A stretch of DNA of 25,189 bases from Bacillota bacterium (GCA_023443925.1 JAEZSL010000195.1:1-25189), one strand, 5' to 3'. Positions 1 through 7,606 are shown, counted from the first letter of the stretch. Notes: generated from the letters alone by a model not told the origin. A program made the numbers and translations.

Positions 1-687
1 ACGGTCTTTTTGAATGAAGAAAATTTAGTAAGAACAGAAGAATACCAAAAGACAGCGGCAGATAATGTGCTTATTTATGTGAAATCCTTGAAGGATAATG
101 ATGAAGATAACCTGTTTATACAGGATATGAATCAATTGGATTTAGCAAAGAAGAATTATTTTCTTAATTTTAAAGCAGGCGCCATGAAGAAATCTTCAAG
201 AATGTTATCACTACTTGATAAAGAGATTGGATACTTACCGATATCCCCTGGCAGAAACTATTACGGGTTATCCGAGTATATTGCTTTCACATTAACATTT
301 CGCTTTGGAATAGAAAATACATACACTAAGAGAAAGCTGATAAGCCTGGCTAAGAGGGAAAAAGAAAAGTATTATGGCAAGACAAACTTTGAGTATGTGA
401 TTTATTATTCCGGAATGGATTTGATGCTGCTTCATGTATTTGATTCCTTTGGTGGTAAGAAAATATTTAATTTTCATGATTTTGATATGAGAAAATATAA
501 TAGTTCAAAAAAATACCGCCGGAATGTCAGATATGTGTTAAAAAATCTGGAACATTATTCTCTTGTTATTATTCCTTCCAATATGAAGAATCTGGAGGAA
601 GTAAAAGAGTTGAAAGACAAAATCCGAATTGTGGTAAGCGATACTGCCACGATATCAATTGACTCAATACTAAAGGAGGCAAAATAG
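1..687 (+). CDS. Partial glycosyltransferase-like protein of teichoic-acid type (5' end outside window)
   Basis: The frame is open from the first base of the window, so the true start lies upstream; the TTG at 10 has no convincing ribosome binding site. About 228 residues are visible. A segment 'FEYVIYYSGMD' followed by 'KKIFNFHDFDMRKY' and 'YSLVIIPSNM' resembles the GT4-like Rossmann region found in CDP-glycerol glycerophosphotransferase-family proteins, where a '(D/N)FSGY' strand is followed by a '(Y/H)xHND' motif. The protein ends at about the point where the second, nucleotide-sugar-binding Rossmann domain of a GT4 enzyme would start, so it either lacks that domain or belongs to a variant family. 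It is followed one base later by the pyruvyl transferase gene, whose ribosome binding site lies inside this gene's end, implying co-transcription. The family call rests on motif resemblance only and is moderate. Confidence 0.55.
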   Translation, partial: TVFLNEENLVRTEEYQKTAADNVLIYVKSLKDNDEDNLFIQDMNQLDLAKKNYFLNFKAGAMKKSSRMLSLLDKEIGYLPISPGRNYYGLSEYIAFTLTFRFGIENTYTKRKLISLAKREKEKYYGKTNFEYVIYYSGMDLMLLHVFDSFGGKKIFNFHDFDMRKYNSSKKYRRNVRYVLKNLEHYSLVIIPSNMKNLEEVKELKDKIRIVVSDTATISIDSILKEAK

Positions 688-688
688 C

Positions 689-2914
689 GTGAAAGCTGGC
701 GTTATTACATTTCATAGTGCCCATAACTTCGGAGCAAGCCTGCAGGCCTGGGCCCTGCAAAAGGTTCTTAAAAATTATAAGATAGAAGCCTCAGTTATTA
801 ATTATCATCCGAGTATCATTGATGATTTATATAATCCGCTTAAAGGCAAATATGGATTTGAGAGAAGGGTCGCGCAATTTAACCTCCGCCGCCAAAATCC
901 TAAAAGTCTGGAAAGATATAAAAATTATTCCAGGTTCATTAAAAAGAATTTTAATCTACTGGGCGATTTTAGTACGTATGAAGAGCTTAAGGCAGCTAAT
1001 CTTAAACTGGACGCTTATATAGTAGGCAGTGATCAGGTATGGAACAGTGAGCATATCGGAGGTTTTGATCCTGCTTATTTTCTGGACTTTGTAGAGCCCG
1101 GCCCTCTTAAGATATCTTATGCAGCCAGCATCGGCAGGGATTTTCTGTTACCAGTCTACCATGAGGAGATAAAAAACAGTCTTAAGAGTTTTACCTCTAT
1201 TTCCGTGAGGGAAAAAAGTGCGAAGAAACCGGTAAAAGCTCTAACCAAAAAAGAAGTGGATGTTGTTCTGGATCCTACTTTGCTATTGCCAAGAGAAGAA
1301 TACAATGAGATTAAAACAATTCCGAATATTAAAGATAAATATATTTTTGTATATATGATGGAGCATAACCCGGATGTGGTAGCTTTTGCAAACAAAGTAT
1401 CAACTGCAACGGGTCTGCCGATTGTTCAGAGAAGACCAAATAAAATATTTAAGAATGAAATTGCATCCTGCTATACCTCGGATCCGGGGGATTTCCTCGG
1501 TTTAATCGAAAATGCGGAATATGTTATCACGAATTCCTTCCATGGAACGGTGTTTTCAATCATTTACGAAACACCGTTTGTATCCATGCTCCATTCCAAT
1601 ACAGGCAGCAGAACAGTTGACTTACTTAGATCTTTAAATTTGGAGTCTCATCTGCTCAATAAACCAGGAGATTTTGATGATTTCTCAAAATTTCAAATCG
1701 AACAGCCGGAAAAATTAAGAAAGAAGATCCTGGAACTAAGACAGACTTCACTATTATTTTTGTTGGATGCCTTACGAAATAACGACCGTCAGAAAATAGT
1801 GGCTTGTCCTACACAGATTAAGAAGCATGAGTGTTACGGCTGCTATGCCTGTAAAGAGATTTGTCCTACCAATGCAATTGTCATGGAAGAGGATAATGAA
1901 GGATTCCGTTATCCGGTGGTTGACGAAGAAAAATGCATAGACTGCGGTGCATGTAGTAAAGCCTGTATCCGTAAATCCAGTCATAAAATAGAATATACCG
2001 AACAGTATCCCAAGGTTTATTCTGTTATGAATAAGCAGGAAGAAGTCCGTATGAAGAGTTCTTCGGGTGCAATATTCCCCGAACTTGCAAAATATGTCAT
2101 TGAAGAAAAAAAAGGCTATGTTGTCGGTGTTAAATATGATAAAGATATGAAGGTGGTTTCTTCCATAGCAGATAATATGGAGGATGTCAAAGCCTTTTAT
2201 GGCTCAAAATATGTTAAGAGTGATTTTGACGGTATATTCCCTCAGATAAAGGAGCTTTTAAAGGATAATAAGACGGTGTTATACTCCGGTCTGCCTTGTG
2301 AGTGTGCTGCACTTCGTTCCTATTTAAAGAAAGATTACGAGAATTTATATATAAGTGAAATCTTGTGTCATGCAGCCCCTTCGCCTAAGATTTTTGAACA
2401 GTATCTGAATTACCTAAGAAAGAAGTACAAGTCCAGAGTAGTTAATCTGACTTTCAGAAATAAAAGTACAGGCTGGCTGATTCATAAATGCAGTATGGTC
2501 ATCGAATTTGAAAATGGAAAGAACTTAAGTGTAAATTCCAGAAAAAACAACTATTTCCGTGCATTCCTAAATGACTATATCTCCCGACCAAGCTGCAGCT
2601 CCTGCGAATTTACCTATAAAAACAGGGTCGGTGATCTTACCCTAGGTGACTTCTGGGGGATTAAAGATATAGATCCTTCCATGTTTGATGATAAAGGTGT
2701 AAGTTTAATCACCATTAATGATGACAAAGGCAGCAAAATATGGGATAATATTAAAGAAAAATTTATTTATAAGGAGAGTGATATGACAACCGCGTTTAAG
2801 AAAAATCATAATAAGCCAAGTCCGTTCAAATTGGAACGAATGGATGTATTCGACCGATTGGATAAGGAACCAATCGATGATTTACTGCAAGAATATAATG
2901 ATCTGAAAAAGTAA
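689..2914 (+). CDS. Fused polysaccharide pyruvyl transferase / F420-dehydrogenase-beta-like iron-sulfur protein
   Basis: The 741-residue protein has three parts. Residues 1-340 look like a polysaccharide pyruvyl transferase (PS_pyruv_trans family, CsaB/WcaK relatives), with an N-terminal 'TFHSAHNFGASLQA', 'VGSDQVWN' at 112-119 and 'TNSFHGTVFS' near 281-290. Such enzymes add ketal pyruvate from phosphoenolpyruvate to glycan sugars. Residues 378-430 hold two 4Fe-4S clusters, Cys 382/385/388/392 and Cys 416/419/422/426, each CxxCxxCxxxC. Residues 437-730 match the coenzyme F420 hydrogenase/dehydrogenase beta-subunit fold, with 'SGLPCECAALRSYL' and a later 'RPSCSSCEF' cysteine pair. These two activities are usually encoded by neighbouring genes. 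The GTG start at 689 follows AAAGGAGG inside the preceding gene. The redox partner and role of the C-terminal half in glycan assembly are not evident from the sequence. Confidence 0.88.
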   Translation: MKAGVITFHSAHNFGASLQAWALQKVLKNYKIEASVINYHPSIIDDLYNPLKGKYGFERRVAQFNLRRQNPKSLERYKNYSRFIKKNFNLLGDFSTYEELKAANLKLDAYIVGSDQVWNSEHIGGFDPAYFLDFVEPGPLKISYAASIGRDFLLPVYHEEIKNSLKSFTSISVREKSAKKPVKALTKKEVDVVLDPTLLLPREEYNEIKTIPNIKDKYIFVYMMEHNPDVVAFANKVSTATGLPIVQRRPNKIFKNEIASCYTSDPGDFLGLIENAEYVITNSFHGTVFSIIYETPFVSMLHSNTGSRTVDLLRSLNLESHLLNKPGDFDDFSKFQIEQPEKLRKKILELRQTSLLFLLDALRNNDRQKIVACPTQIKKHECYGCYACKEICPTNAIVMEEDNEGFRYPVVDEEKCIDCGACSKACIRKSSHKIEYTEQYPKVYSVMNKQEEVRMKSSSGAIFPELAKYVIEEKKGYVVGVKYDKDMKVVSSIADNMEDVKAFYGSKYVKSDFDGIFPQIKELLKDNKTVLYSGLPCECAALRSYLKKDYENLYISEILCHAAPSPKIFEQYLNYLRKKYKSRVVNLTFRNKSTGWLIHKCSMVIEFENGKNLSVNSRKNNYFRAFLNDYISRPSCSSCEFTYKNRVGDLTLGDFWGIKDIDPSMFDDKGVSLITINDDKGSKIWDNIKEKFIYKESDMTTAFKKNHNKPSPFKLERMDVFDRLDKEPIDDLLQEYNDLKK

Positions 2915-2946
2915 AATAATAGATGGAAAATATAAAATATAATTCT

Positions 2947-2978
2947 TACGGGCCTATTCCATTTAGAATAGGCTCGTA
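2947..2978 (+). terminator. Stem-loop after the pyruvyl transferase gene, possible terminator
   Basis: A 13-bp stem (TACGGGCCTATTC paired with GAATAGGCTCGTA, one G-U wobble) encloses a 6-base loop about 33 bases after the stop codon. It is the strongest structure in this intergenic gap. No run of T follows on the plus strand, so it could be a 3'-end stabilising hairpin or a Rho-assisted end rather than a classical intrinsic terminator. Confidence 0.5.
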
Positions 2979-3101
2979 TAGATAGTTAAGTACAAAATCA
3001 GCTGCTGATGAATCTATCCGAATATTATCATTATTATAAAAAGATTGCTTTAGGATAGAAGTCTATTGCTATTTAATATCCCATTAACTTATTAATTCTG
3101 T

Positions 3102-3110
3102 TGCTAAAAT
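3102..3110 (+). promoter_or_regulatory. Possible extended -10 promoter upstream of the first ABC permease
   Basis: TGCTAAAAT matches an extended -10 (TGnTAtAAT) with one mismatch in the hexamer. It lies in the gap after the 2947-2978 stem-loop. No good -35 hexamer is visible at 16-18 bases, so the call is tentative. The remainder of the gap (2979-3196) shows no gene. Confidence 0.3.
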
Positions 3111-3186
3111 CATAAGTACTTGGCTGGGAAATAATATTTATGTTTTTCAATATTTGGAATGCCTGCATTTATGTGGATAGGCAGAT

Positions 3187-3191
3187 AGGAG
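3187..3191 (+). promoter_or_regulatory. Ribosome binding site deciding a TTG start
   Basis: AGGAG stands five bases before a TTG codon at 3197, in frame with the permease. The only upstream ATG in this frame (3140) has just a weak GGGAAA before it, so translation probably begins at 3197. Confidence 0.6.
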
Positions 3192-3196
3192 TAAAA

Positions 3197-3973
3197 TTGA
3201 AAAAATATATCAATAATTTTGCGAAATATCGATTTTTATTAGGTGAGCTGGTTAAGAAGGGAATCACCTTAAAATATAGAAGATCTTACCTCGGGATTCT
3301 ATGGACTTTGATAGAACCTTTGCTTACGATGGTTGTATTAACACTTGTATTCGGTACCTTATTTGGAAATGAAGATAAACAATTTCCGGTATATATATTG
3401 TCTGGAAGATTACTTTATTCCTTTTTTTCAAACAGTACCAAAGTAGCCATGAAATCAATTCGTACACATAGCGGTATGATAAAGAAAGTATATGTACCGA
3501 AATACATGTACCCGTTATCAAGCATACTTACCGACTATATCATATTTTTAATTTCTCTTATTATATTGGTATTGGTTGGAATTGTTTTAAAAGTTAAGCC
3601 AACTTTTTACTTATTCCAGGCAGTTATACCTCTGATTCTTATGCCGATTATGGCGTATGGAATCGGATTGGTTCTGGCAACCTTATCCGTATTCTTCCGG
3701 GATCTGGAATATATATGGTCCGTAGCCTTAATGATGGTTATGTATACTTCGGCAATTTTTTATAAACCGGCCAAAATTATTGACGCCGGTTATGGATGGC
3801 TATTAGAGATTAATCCTCTTTATTCAATTGTTGTTAATTTCCGAAACTCGATATTTGGTTTGCCCCTTGATCAAAGAGCATTTTCATTATCCTTATTATA
3901 CAGCTTTGGCTTTTTGCTTTTAGGTACTTTGATGTTTGTCAAAAAGCAGGACGAATTTATACTTCATGTATAG
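3197..3973 (+). CDS. wzm: ABC-2 type polysaccharide exporter permease (Wzm/TagG-like), first copy
   Basis: This is the membrane subunit of an ABC exporter for undecaprenyl-linked glycan or teichoic-acid-like polymer. The 258-residue protein (277 if the ATG at 3140 is used) starts with a short amphipathic cytoplasmic segment. This leads to the family-typical 'LKYRRSYLGILWTLIEPLL' at the first membrane helix, and about six transmembrane helices follow. 'FRDLEYIW' and 'NPLYSIVVNFRNSIFG' near the C-terminus are characteristic of Wzm/TagG permeases. I chose the TTG at 3197 because of the AGGAG before it and because the resulting N-terminus fits the usual family length. Its ATPase partner begins 79 bases downstream. 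A second, divergent copy of the pair lies at 12772-14373, so this exporter probably serves a different polymer or is the chromosomal core copy. Confidence 0.92.
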   Translation: MKKYINNFAKYRFLLGELVKKGITLKYRRSYLGILWTLIEPLLTMVVLTLVFGTLFGNEDKQFPVYILSGRLLYSFFSNSTKVAMKSIRTHSGMIKKVYVPKYMYPLSSILTDYIIFLISLIILVLVGIVLKVKPTFYLFQAVIPLILMPIMAYGIGLVLATLSVFFRDLEYIWSVALMMVMYTSAIFYKPAKIIDAGYGWLLEINPLYSIVVNFRNSIFGLPLDQRAFSLSLLYSFGFLLLGTLMFVKKQDEFILHV

Positions 3974-4052
3974 ACTAGTATGTGAATTCGTAATATCGAA
4001 TAAGAGGAAAAATTTAAGATAATAGTTTTTATACGTAAAAAGGAGGCATACC

Positions 4053-4790
4053 ATGGAAAAAGTTGCTGTTGAAGTAAAACATGTAAGTATGCGGTTTAAT
4101 CTATCTTCTCAAAAGGTAGATAATCTGAAAGAGTATTTTATAAAACTTGTAAGAAAAGAACTTAAATATAATGAATTCTGGGCATTAAAGAATGTAAGTC
4201 TTAAAGTAAATAAAGGTGACCGTTTGGGTATTCTGGGATTAAACGGTGCCGGAAAAAGTACCTTACTTAAGATTATAGCCGGCGTATTAAAGCCTACGGA
4301 AGGATCTGTTACCGTTAAAGGGAAGATTGCACCGTTATTGGAGCTGGGAGCTGGATTTGAGCCGGAATACACCGGCGCGGAGAATATATATCTGTATGGA
4401 GCGGTTCTAGGTTACCCGAGAGAATTTATTGCAGAGAAATATAATGAGATTATTGAGTTCTCTGAGCTTGGTAAATTTATAAATGTACCTCTTAAAAATT
4501 ACTCCTCTGGAATGAAATCCAGGCTTGGATTTGCAATCGCAACTGTTGTGGAACCGGAAGTATTGATTCTGGATGAAGTTTTGGCAGTCGGTGATGCAAA
4601 GTTTAAAAAGAAGTGTGAGGCAAAGATTCAGTCTATGTTTGATAAAGGGGTTACGGTTTTGTTTGTATCCCATTCTCTGCCACAGGTGCAGAAAATCTGT
4701 AATAAGGCCATTTTGCTGGAACATGGGAAGATTATTGCCAATGGTGGAATAGAGGAAGTTAGTGAGATTTATGCGGAGAAGACGAAGTAA
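4053..4790 (+). CDS. wzt: ABC exporter ATP-binding protein (Wzt/TagH-like), first copy
   Basis: This is the nucleotide-binding subunit that energises polymer export with the preceding permease. In the 245 residues, Walker A is 'GLNGAGKST' (62-70), the ABC signature is 'YSSGM' (150-154), Walker B is 'VLILDE' (170-175), and the H-loop His is 207 in 'VSHS'. The 'LLELGAGFEPEYTGAENI' stretch is typical of the polysaccharide-export subfamily. It lacks the C-terminal carbohydrate-binding domain of Wzt proteins that recognise a modified O-antigen terminus, which makes it more like TagH core domains or Wzt of cap-independent systems. A consensus AAGGAGG lies about nine bases before the ATG. A strong terminator follows at 4845-4878, so this closes the left-hand transcription unit. 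Confidence 0.93.
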   Translation: MEKVAVEVKHVSMRFNLSSQKVDNLKEYFIKLVRKELKYNEFWALKNVSLKVNKGDRLGILGLNGAGKSTLLKIIAGVLKPTEGSVTVKGKIAPLLELGAGFEPEYTGAENIYLYGAVLGYPREFIAEKYNEIIEFSELGKFINVPLKNYSSGMKSRLGFAIATVVEPEVLILDEVLAVGDAKFKKKCEAKIQSMFDKGVTVLFVSHSLPQVQKICNKAILLEHGKIIANGGIEEVSEIYAEKTK

Positions 4791-4844
4791 AGTGAAAAGC
4801 AGCTAATTCAGCTCTAGAAGTATAAAAGGATAGAATGATCAATT

Positions 4845-4878
4845 ACAAAGAAACAGCTCGAATGAGCTGTTTCTTTGT
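4845..4878. terminator. Bidirectional intrinsic terminator between convergent genes
   Basis: A perfect 15-bp inverted repeat (ACAAAGAAACAGCTC / GAGCTGTTTCTTTGT) with a 4-base loop sits between the ATPase gene on the plus strand and the ligase-like gene on the minus strand. The outer stem is A-rich on one side and T-rich on the other, so transcripts from either direction would end in a hairpin with U-rich 3' arm. Confidence 0.85.
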
Positions 4879-4915
4879 GCATAACTATATATATTATCTA
4901 ACTCTAATTTGCAAT

Positions 4916-6766
4916 TTACACATTAATTGATTTGGATTTGACAGCTTTTAAATTGCTCATAAGTTTATAATTAATTGCTGTTCCAATTCCTATTAATACC
5001 CAGAATACCGGTGCGACTGTAATAGTAGAGTCATTTGTAAGACCTGCAATCATATAGGATACGGTACCAATGAAAATAGATACCCCTGCTTTATAATAGT
5101 AATTTTTAAAATCAGCTTTCCAATATAATTTTATACTAAACACAAAATATATAATATAAAATAATAGGAAAGAAATCAATGAAAACAAACCAGTTTGTAT
5201 ACCCATCTGAAGATAAAGGTTATGGGGCCTTGTGATTAATTGATTATCAAATCCATAATTATATAAATTTACATAGTCTTGCTGTGGAAAAGTAAAGACA
5301 AAGGAATCTGCTCCAGAGCCTAGTAAAATGTTATCTTTTAATAAAGGAATGGTTCTTGACCATATATAACCTCTTCCAGATGCAAACTTCTCATAACCGC
5401 TGAAAAGCTTAGAATCAGTACTGTTAATTTTATCAAACTTGCCATTTGCGTTTAAGTAATAGAAAGTGTTATCGCCAAGCTGGTTGGAAAAAACCCAATT
5501 TTTACCGTCTATTGTGAATTGTATACAGAGTAAATCTTCTAAGGATGCTAAAGAAAAGTTAATATCGGAAAAGCGGGGATCCACCGCTGCTAATAATCCG
5601 GACTCATTTACATTATATGGTAATATGTTTCCGCTATTGTCTTTTAAAACTATAGACATATTATTGTCGCTATTAGTAAAGTCAACCTCCAAATCATTAC
5701 CCTTATAAGTAATAACTAATTCATCTTCAGTTTTTATATCTGTTAATGCTGGTATAGCTTTTTCAATATGCGTAAACTGATTAACTATATTTGTTATCAT
5801 AGGTAAGCTGATGATAATTAATAAAATGGTTGATACAACAGCAGTTCCAATGATAGTAATCACTATTTTAGACTTACGAAATATATATTTTCTAAAAAAT
5901 ATTATTATAAATATAATACTAATAAAAAGGCTGATTAGACTGGTTTTAGACTGAGACCCAATTAAACAGACAATTAAACCTAGTATAGCAATTATATAAA
6001 GAATAATTTGTTTTCTTCTTTTTTCATTAAATAGCAAACCTAGCAAAATAGGTAGAATCAGTGAAACGTATACACCAACATAATTGGGATTATACAACGT
6101 TAAATAAACTCTATGGAGACCGAATTTAAAATCTAAACCCAAATTACCCCAATCCTTTCTGGGTAAAACAAGATGTTCACCTATTTTAGATCCGATAAAA
6201 TCTTTACCTATTATTTGAGTAATACCTAATATACTTAATATTAAAATACTAATAATAAGATATTTTAAGATAAATAGTATATCTTCCTCAGTATGAATAA
6301 ATAAGAAGGTATAATATACAATGAGACAGTAGCTTAATAAAACAAAAACAGATTCGAATTGTTCATATATTCCCGTCAATCCATAAGATAAATGTTTGGA
6401 GAATATAGTAGATAATAAAGCCAATCCACCATAAATAAATAGTGGGATTAGTATTGGTGAAAACCTTAAAAATTGCTTGTTTTTATATACTTTATAGCAA
6501 ACTAATAATATCATAATTGAGCAGGTGAGTAATAAAAATATTTGTTTAAAATATAAAAAAGCATCAGAAAAAGATTCTTTATTCATAAACCATGCATAAC
6601 TTGATAATTTGGGATTATATTCATGAAAACGCATTATAAGGGGTAAAAAAGCTGTAATAAATACTAGAGGTAATAAATAAAGCTTATTTTCTGAGGGATT
6701 CTTTATTGCAGAATGCTTTTGGTTTTGAGGACCTTTTTGGTTATATTTTGAGGGTTTTGCTTTCAT
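4916..6766 (-). CDS. O-antigen ligase / Wzy-like polysaccharide polymerase-ligase
   Basis: This polytopic membrane protein of the O-antigen ligase (Wzy_C/WaaL) superfamily would transfer or polymerise undecaprenyl-linked glycan on the outer face of the membrane. Starting at 6766 it has 616 residues. A charged 28-residue N-tail is followed by about nine helices up to residue 321, a hydrophilic loop of about 200 residues (322-521), then three more helices. The loop carries the family signature 'GRGYIWSRTIPLLKDN' (Arg471) and 'RPHNLYLQ' (His515), equivalent in kind to the essential Arg and His of WaaL. Ahead of these is an insert of roughly 130 residues that looks beta-rich (340-460). The start at 6766 is supported by TAAGGAG six bases upstream; an upstream in-frame ATG (6784) lies before that site. 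In Gram-positive Wzm/Wzt loci the comparable protein (WsaB/WsfB) is proposed to be an S-layer glycan-to-protein transferase. Confidence 0.87.
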   Translation of the reverse strand: MKAKPSKYNQKGPQNQKHSAIKNPSENKLYLLPLVFITAFLPLIMRFHEYNPKLSSYAWFMNKESFSDAFLYFKQIFLLLTCSIMILLVCYKVYKNKQFLRFSPILIPLFIYGGLALLSTIFSKHLSYGLTGIYEQFESVFVLLSYCLIVYYTFLFIHTEEDILFILKYLIISILILSILGITQIIGKDFIGSKIGEHLVLPRKDWGNLGLDFKFGLHRVYLTLYNPNYVGVYVSLILPILLGLLFNEKRRKQIILYIIAILGLIVCLIGSQSKTSLISLFISIIFIIIFFRKYIFRKSKIVITIIGTAVVSTILLIIISLPMITNIVNQFTHIEKAIPALTDIKTEDELVITYKGNDLEVDFTNSDNNMSIVLKDNSGNILPYNVNESGLLAAVDPRFSDINFSLASLEDLLCIQFTIDGKNWVFSNQLGDNTFYYLNANGKFDKINSTDSKLFSGYEKFASGRGYIWSRTIPLLKDNILLGSGADSFVFTFPQQDYVNLYNYGFDNQLITRPHNLYLQMGIQTGLFSLISFLLFYIIYFVFSIKLYWKADFKNYYYKAGVSIFIGTVSYMIAGLTNDSTITVAPVFWVLIGIGTAINYKLMSNLKAVKSKSINV

Positions 6767-6772
6767 ATGTAT

Positions 6773-6779
6773 CTCCTTA
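6773..6779 (-). promoter_or_regulatory. Ribosome binding site deciding the ligase-like gene start
   Basis: Read on the minus strand, TAAGGAG stands six bases before the ATG at 6766. An in-frame ATG 18 bases further upstream would put this site inside the coding sequence, so the downstream ATG is preferred. Confidence 0.75.
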
Positions 6780-6808
6780 ATCATTGATCGTTAAGAACTA
6801 TTTTATTT

Positions 6809-6837
6809 ATTTTAATATGTATCTCAAATATTTACAA
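6809..6837 (-). promoter_or_regulatory. Putative sigma-A promoter for the ligase-like gene
   Basis: On the minus strand TTGTAA (6837-6832) and TAAAAT (6814-6809) are separated by exactly 17 bases, a good match to the -35/-10 consensus, about 43 bases before the start codon. Confidence 0.5.
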
Positions 6838-6876
6838 GCAAATTAATAAAAAGTTAAGGAAGATGTTACGATTGTA

Positions 6877-6885
6877 TGGTACAAT
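6877..6885 (+). promoter_or_regulatory. Putative extended -10 promoter for the right-hand gene block
   Basis: TGGTACAAT is an extended -10 (TGn plus TACAAT, one mismatch to TATAAT). There is no clear -35, as is common for extended -10 promoters. The predicted start of transcription, near 6892, falls at the left arm of the 19-bp inverted repeat. Confidence 0.45.
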
Positions 6886-6889
6886 AAAG

Positions 6890-6935
6890 TTATAGTTAAT
6901 AAAACTCTTGTATAACAGAGTTTTATTAACTATAA
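6890..6935 (+). repeat. Perfect 19-bp inverted repeat at the predicted 5' end of the operon transcript
   Basis: TTATAGTTAATAAAACTCT (6890-6908) is matched exactly by its reverse complement at 6917-6935, with an 8-base loop. It lies 35 bases before the initiating transferase gene. No T-run follows on either strand and no gene ends into it, so it is not a classical terminator. It could be a 5' stabilising hairpin, an attenuator element or a dyad operator. Confidence 0.75.
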
Positions 6936-6969
6936 TAACTAATATATATGAAATGGTGGTAATTAAATT

Positions 6970-7569
6970 ATGTATAACAAATACCTGAAAAGAGTTTTTG
7001 ATCTAGTATTATCCTTTATAGCAATTATATTGTTTTCATGGCTCTTTGTAATTCTTATGTTATTAGTAAAACTTACATCAACGGGTCCAGTCTTTTTCCA
7101 TCAGAAAAGGTTAGGAAGGAATAAAAAGGAGTTTAGTATTATTAAATTTCGCACGATGAGTATTGACACGCCCCGAGATATGCCTACGCATCTTTTAAGA
7201 AATTCGGAAAGATTTATAACTCCTGTTGGAAGATTTTTGAGAAAGACCAGCTTGGACGAATTACCTCAATTAATAAATATATTAAAAGGTGATATGTCTA
7301 TTGTGGGTCCAAGGCCAGCTTTATGGAACCAAGATGATCTGATACAGGAACGGGACTTATATAATGCCAATAACATAAGACCGGGACTAACCGGATGGGC
7401 ACAAATTAATGGCAGAGATGAGTTGGCGATTACCATAAAAGCTAAACTAGATGGAGAATACATAAAAAATGTTAGTTTTCTGTTTGATATAAGATGTATT
7501 ATAAAAACGGTAAGTTGTGTTATTAGACGTGATGGGTTAAAGGAAGGTACAATTGAAATTAGCGAATAA
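6970..7569 (+). CDS. PglC-like undecaprenyl-phosphate phosphosugar transferase (initiating enzyme)
   Basis: This monotopic bacterial sugar transferase of 199 residues is the size of Campylobacter PglC and lacks the long membrane domain of WbaP. It transfers a sugar-1-phosphate from a UDP-sugar to undecaprenyl phosphate, the first step of glycan assembly at the inner membrane face. A single hydrophobic segment (11-33) is the expected re-entrant membrane helix. It is followed by 'GPVFFHQKRLGRN', 'FRTM' (60-63), the catalytic Asp96-Glu97 in 'SLDELPQ', 'VGPRPALW' and 'RPGLTGWAQINGRD' (137-150). It is the first gene of the right-hand block, with GGTGG before the ATG, and a C4-reductase-like gene follows 37 bases later. 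That pairing is common where the first sugar is an N-acetylated 6-deoxyhexosamine such as QuiNAc, but the actual substrate cannot be read from the sequence. Confidence 0.92.
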   Translation: MYNKYLKRVFDLVLSFIAIILFSWLFVILMLLVKLTSTGPVFFHQKRLGRNKKEFSIIKFRTMSIDTPRDMPTHLLRNSERFITPVGRFLRKTSLDELPQLINILKGDMSIVGPRPALWNQDDLIQERDLYNANNIRPGLTGWAQINGRDELAITIKAKLDGEYIKNVSFLFDIRCIIKTVSCVIRRDGLKEGTIEISE

Positions 7570-7606
7570 AAGGTATTTGTTCCATCGTTAGTGATGAAAG
7601 GTATGG

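Noticed and set aside
2997..3009. Palindrome ATCAGCTGCTGAT as an operator
   Set aside because: It is short, isolated and not positioned relative to a convincing promoter; expected by chance at this scale.
3140..3196. ATG at 3140 as start of the first ABC permease
   Set aside because: Only a weak GGGAAA precedes it, while AGGAG precedes the in-frame TTG at 3197, which also gives the usual N-terminus of the family. Not excluded.
5466..5708. Plus-strand open frame of about 80 codons inside the ligase-like gene
   Set aside because: It is antisense to the conserved outer-loop coding region, with no ribosome binding site or recognisable family; a shadow frame.
6764..6784. ATG at 6784 (minus strand) as start of the ligase-like gene
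   Set aside because: The TAAGGAG ribosome binding site lies downstream of it and is correctly spaced for the ATG at 6766.
6890..6935. The 19-bp inverted repeat as an intrinsic terminator
   Set aside because: No T-run follows on either strand and no gene ends toward it; it lies between divergent genes.
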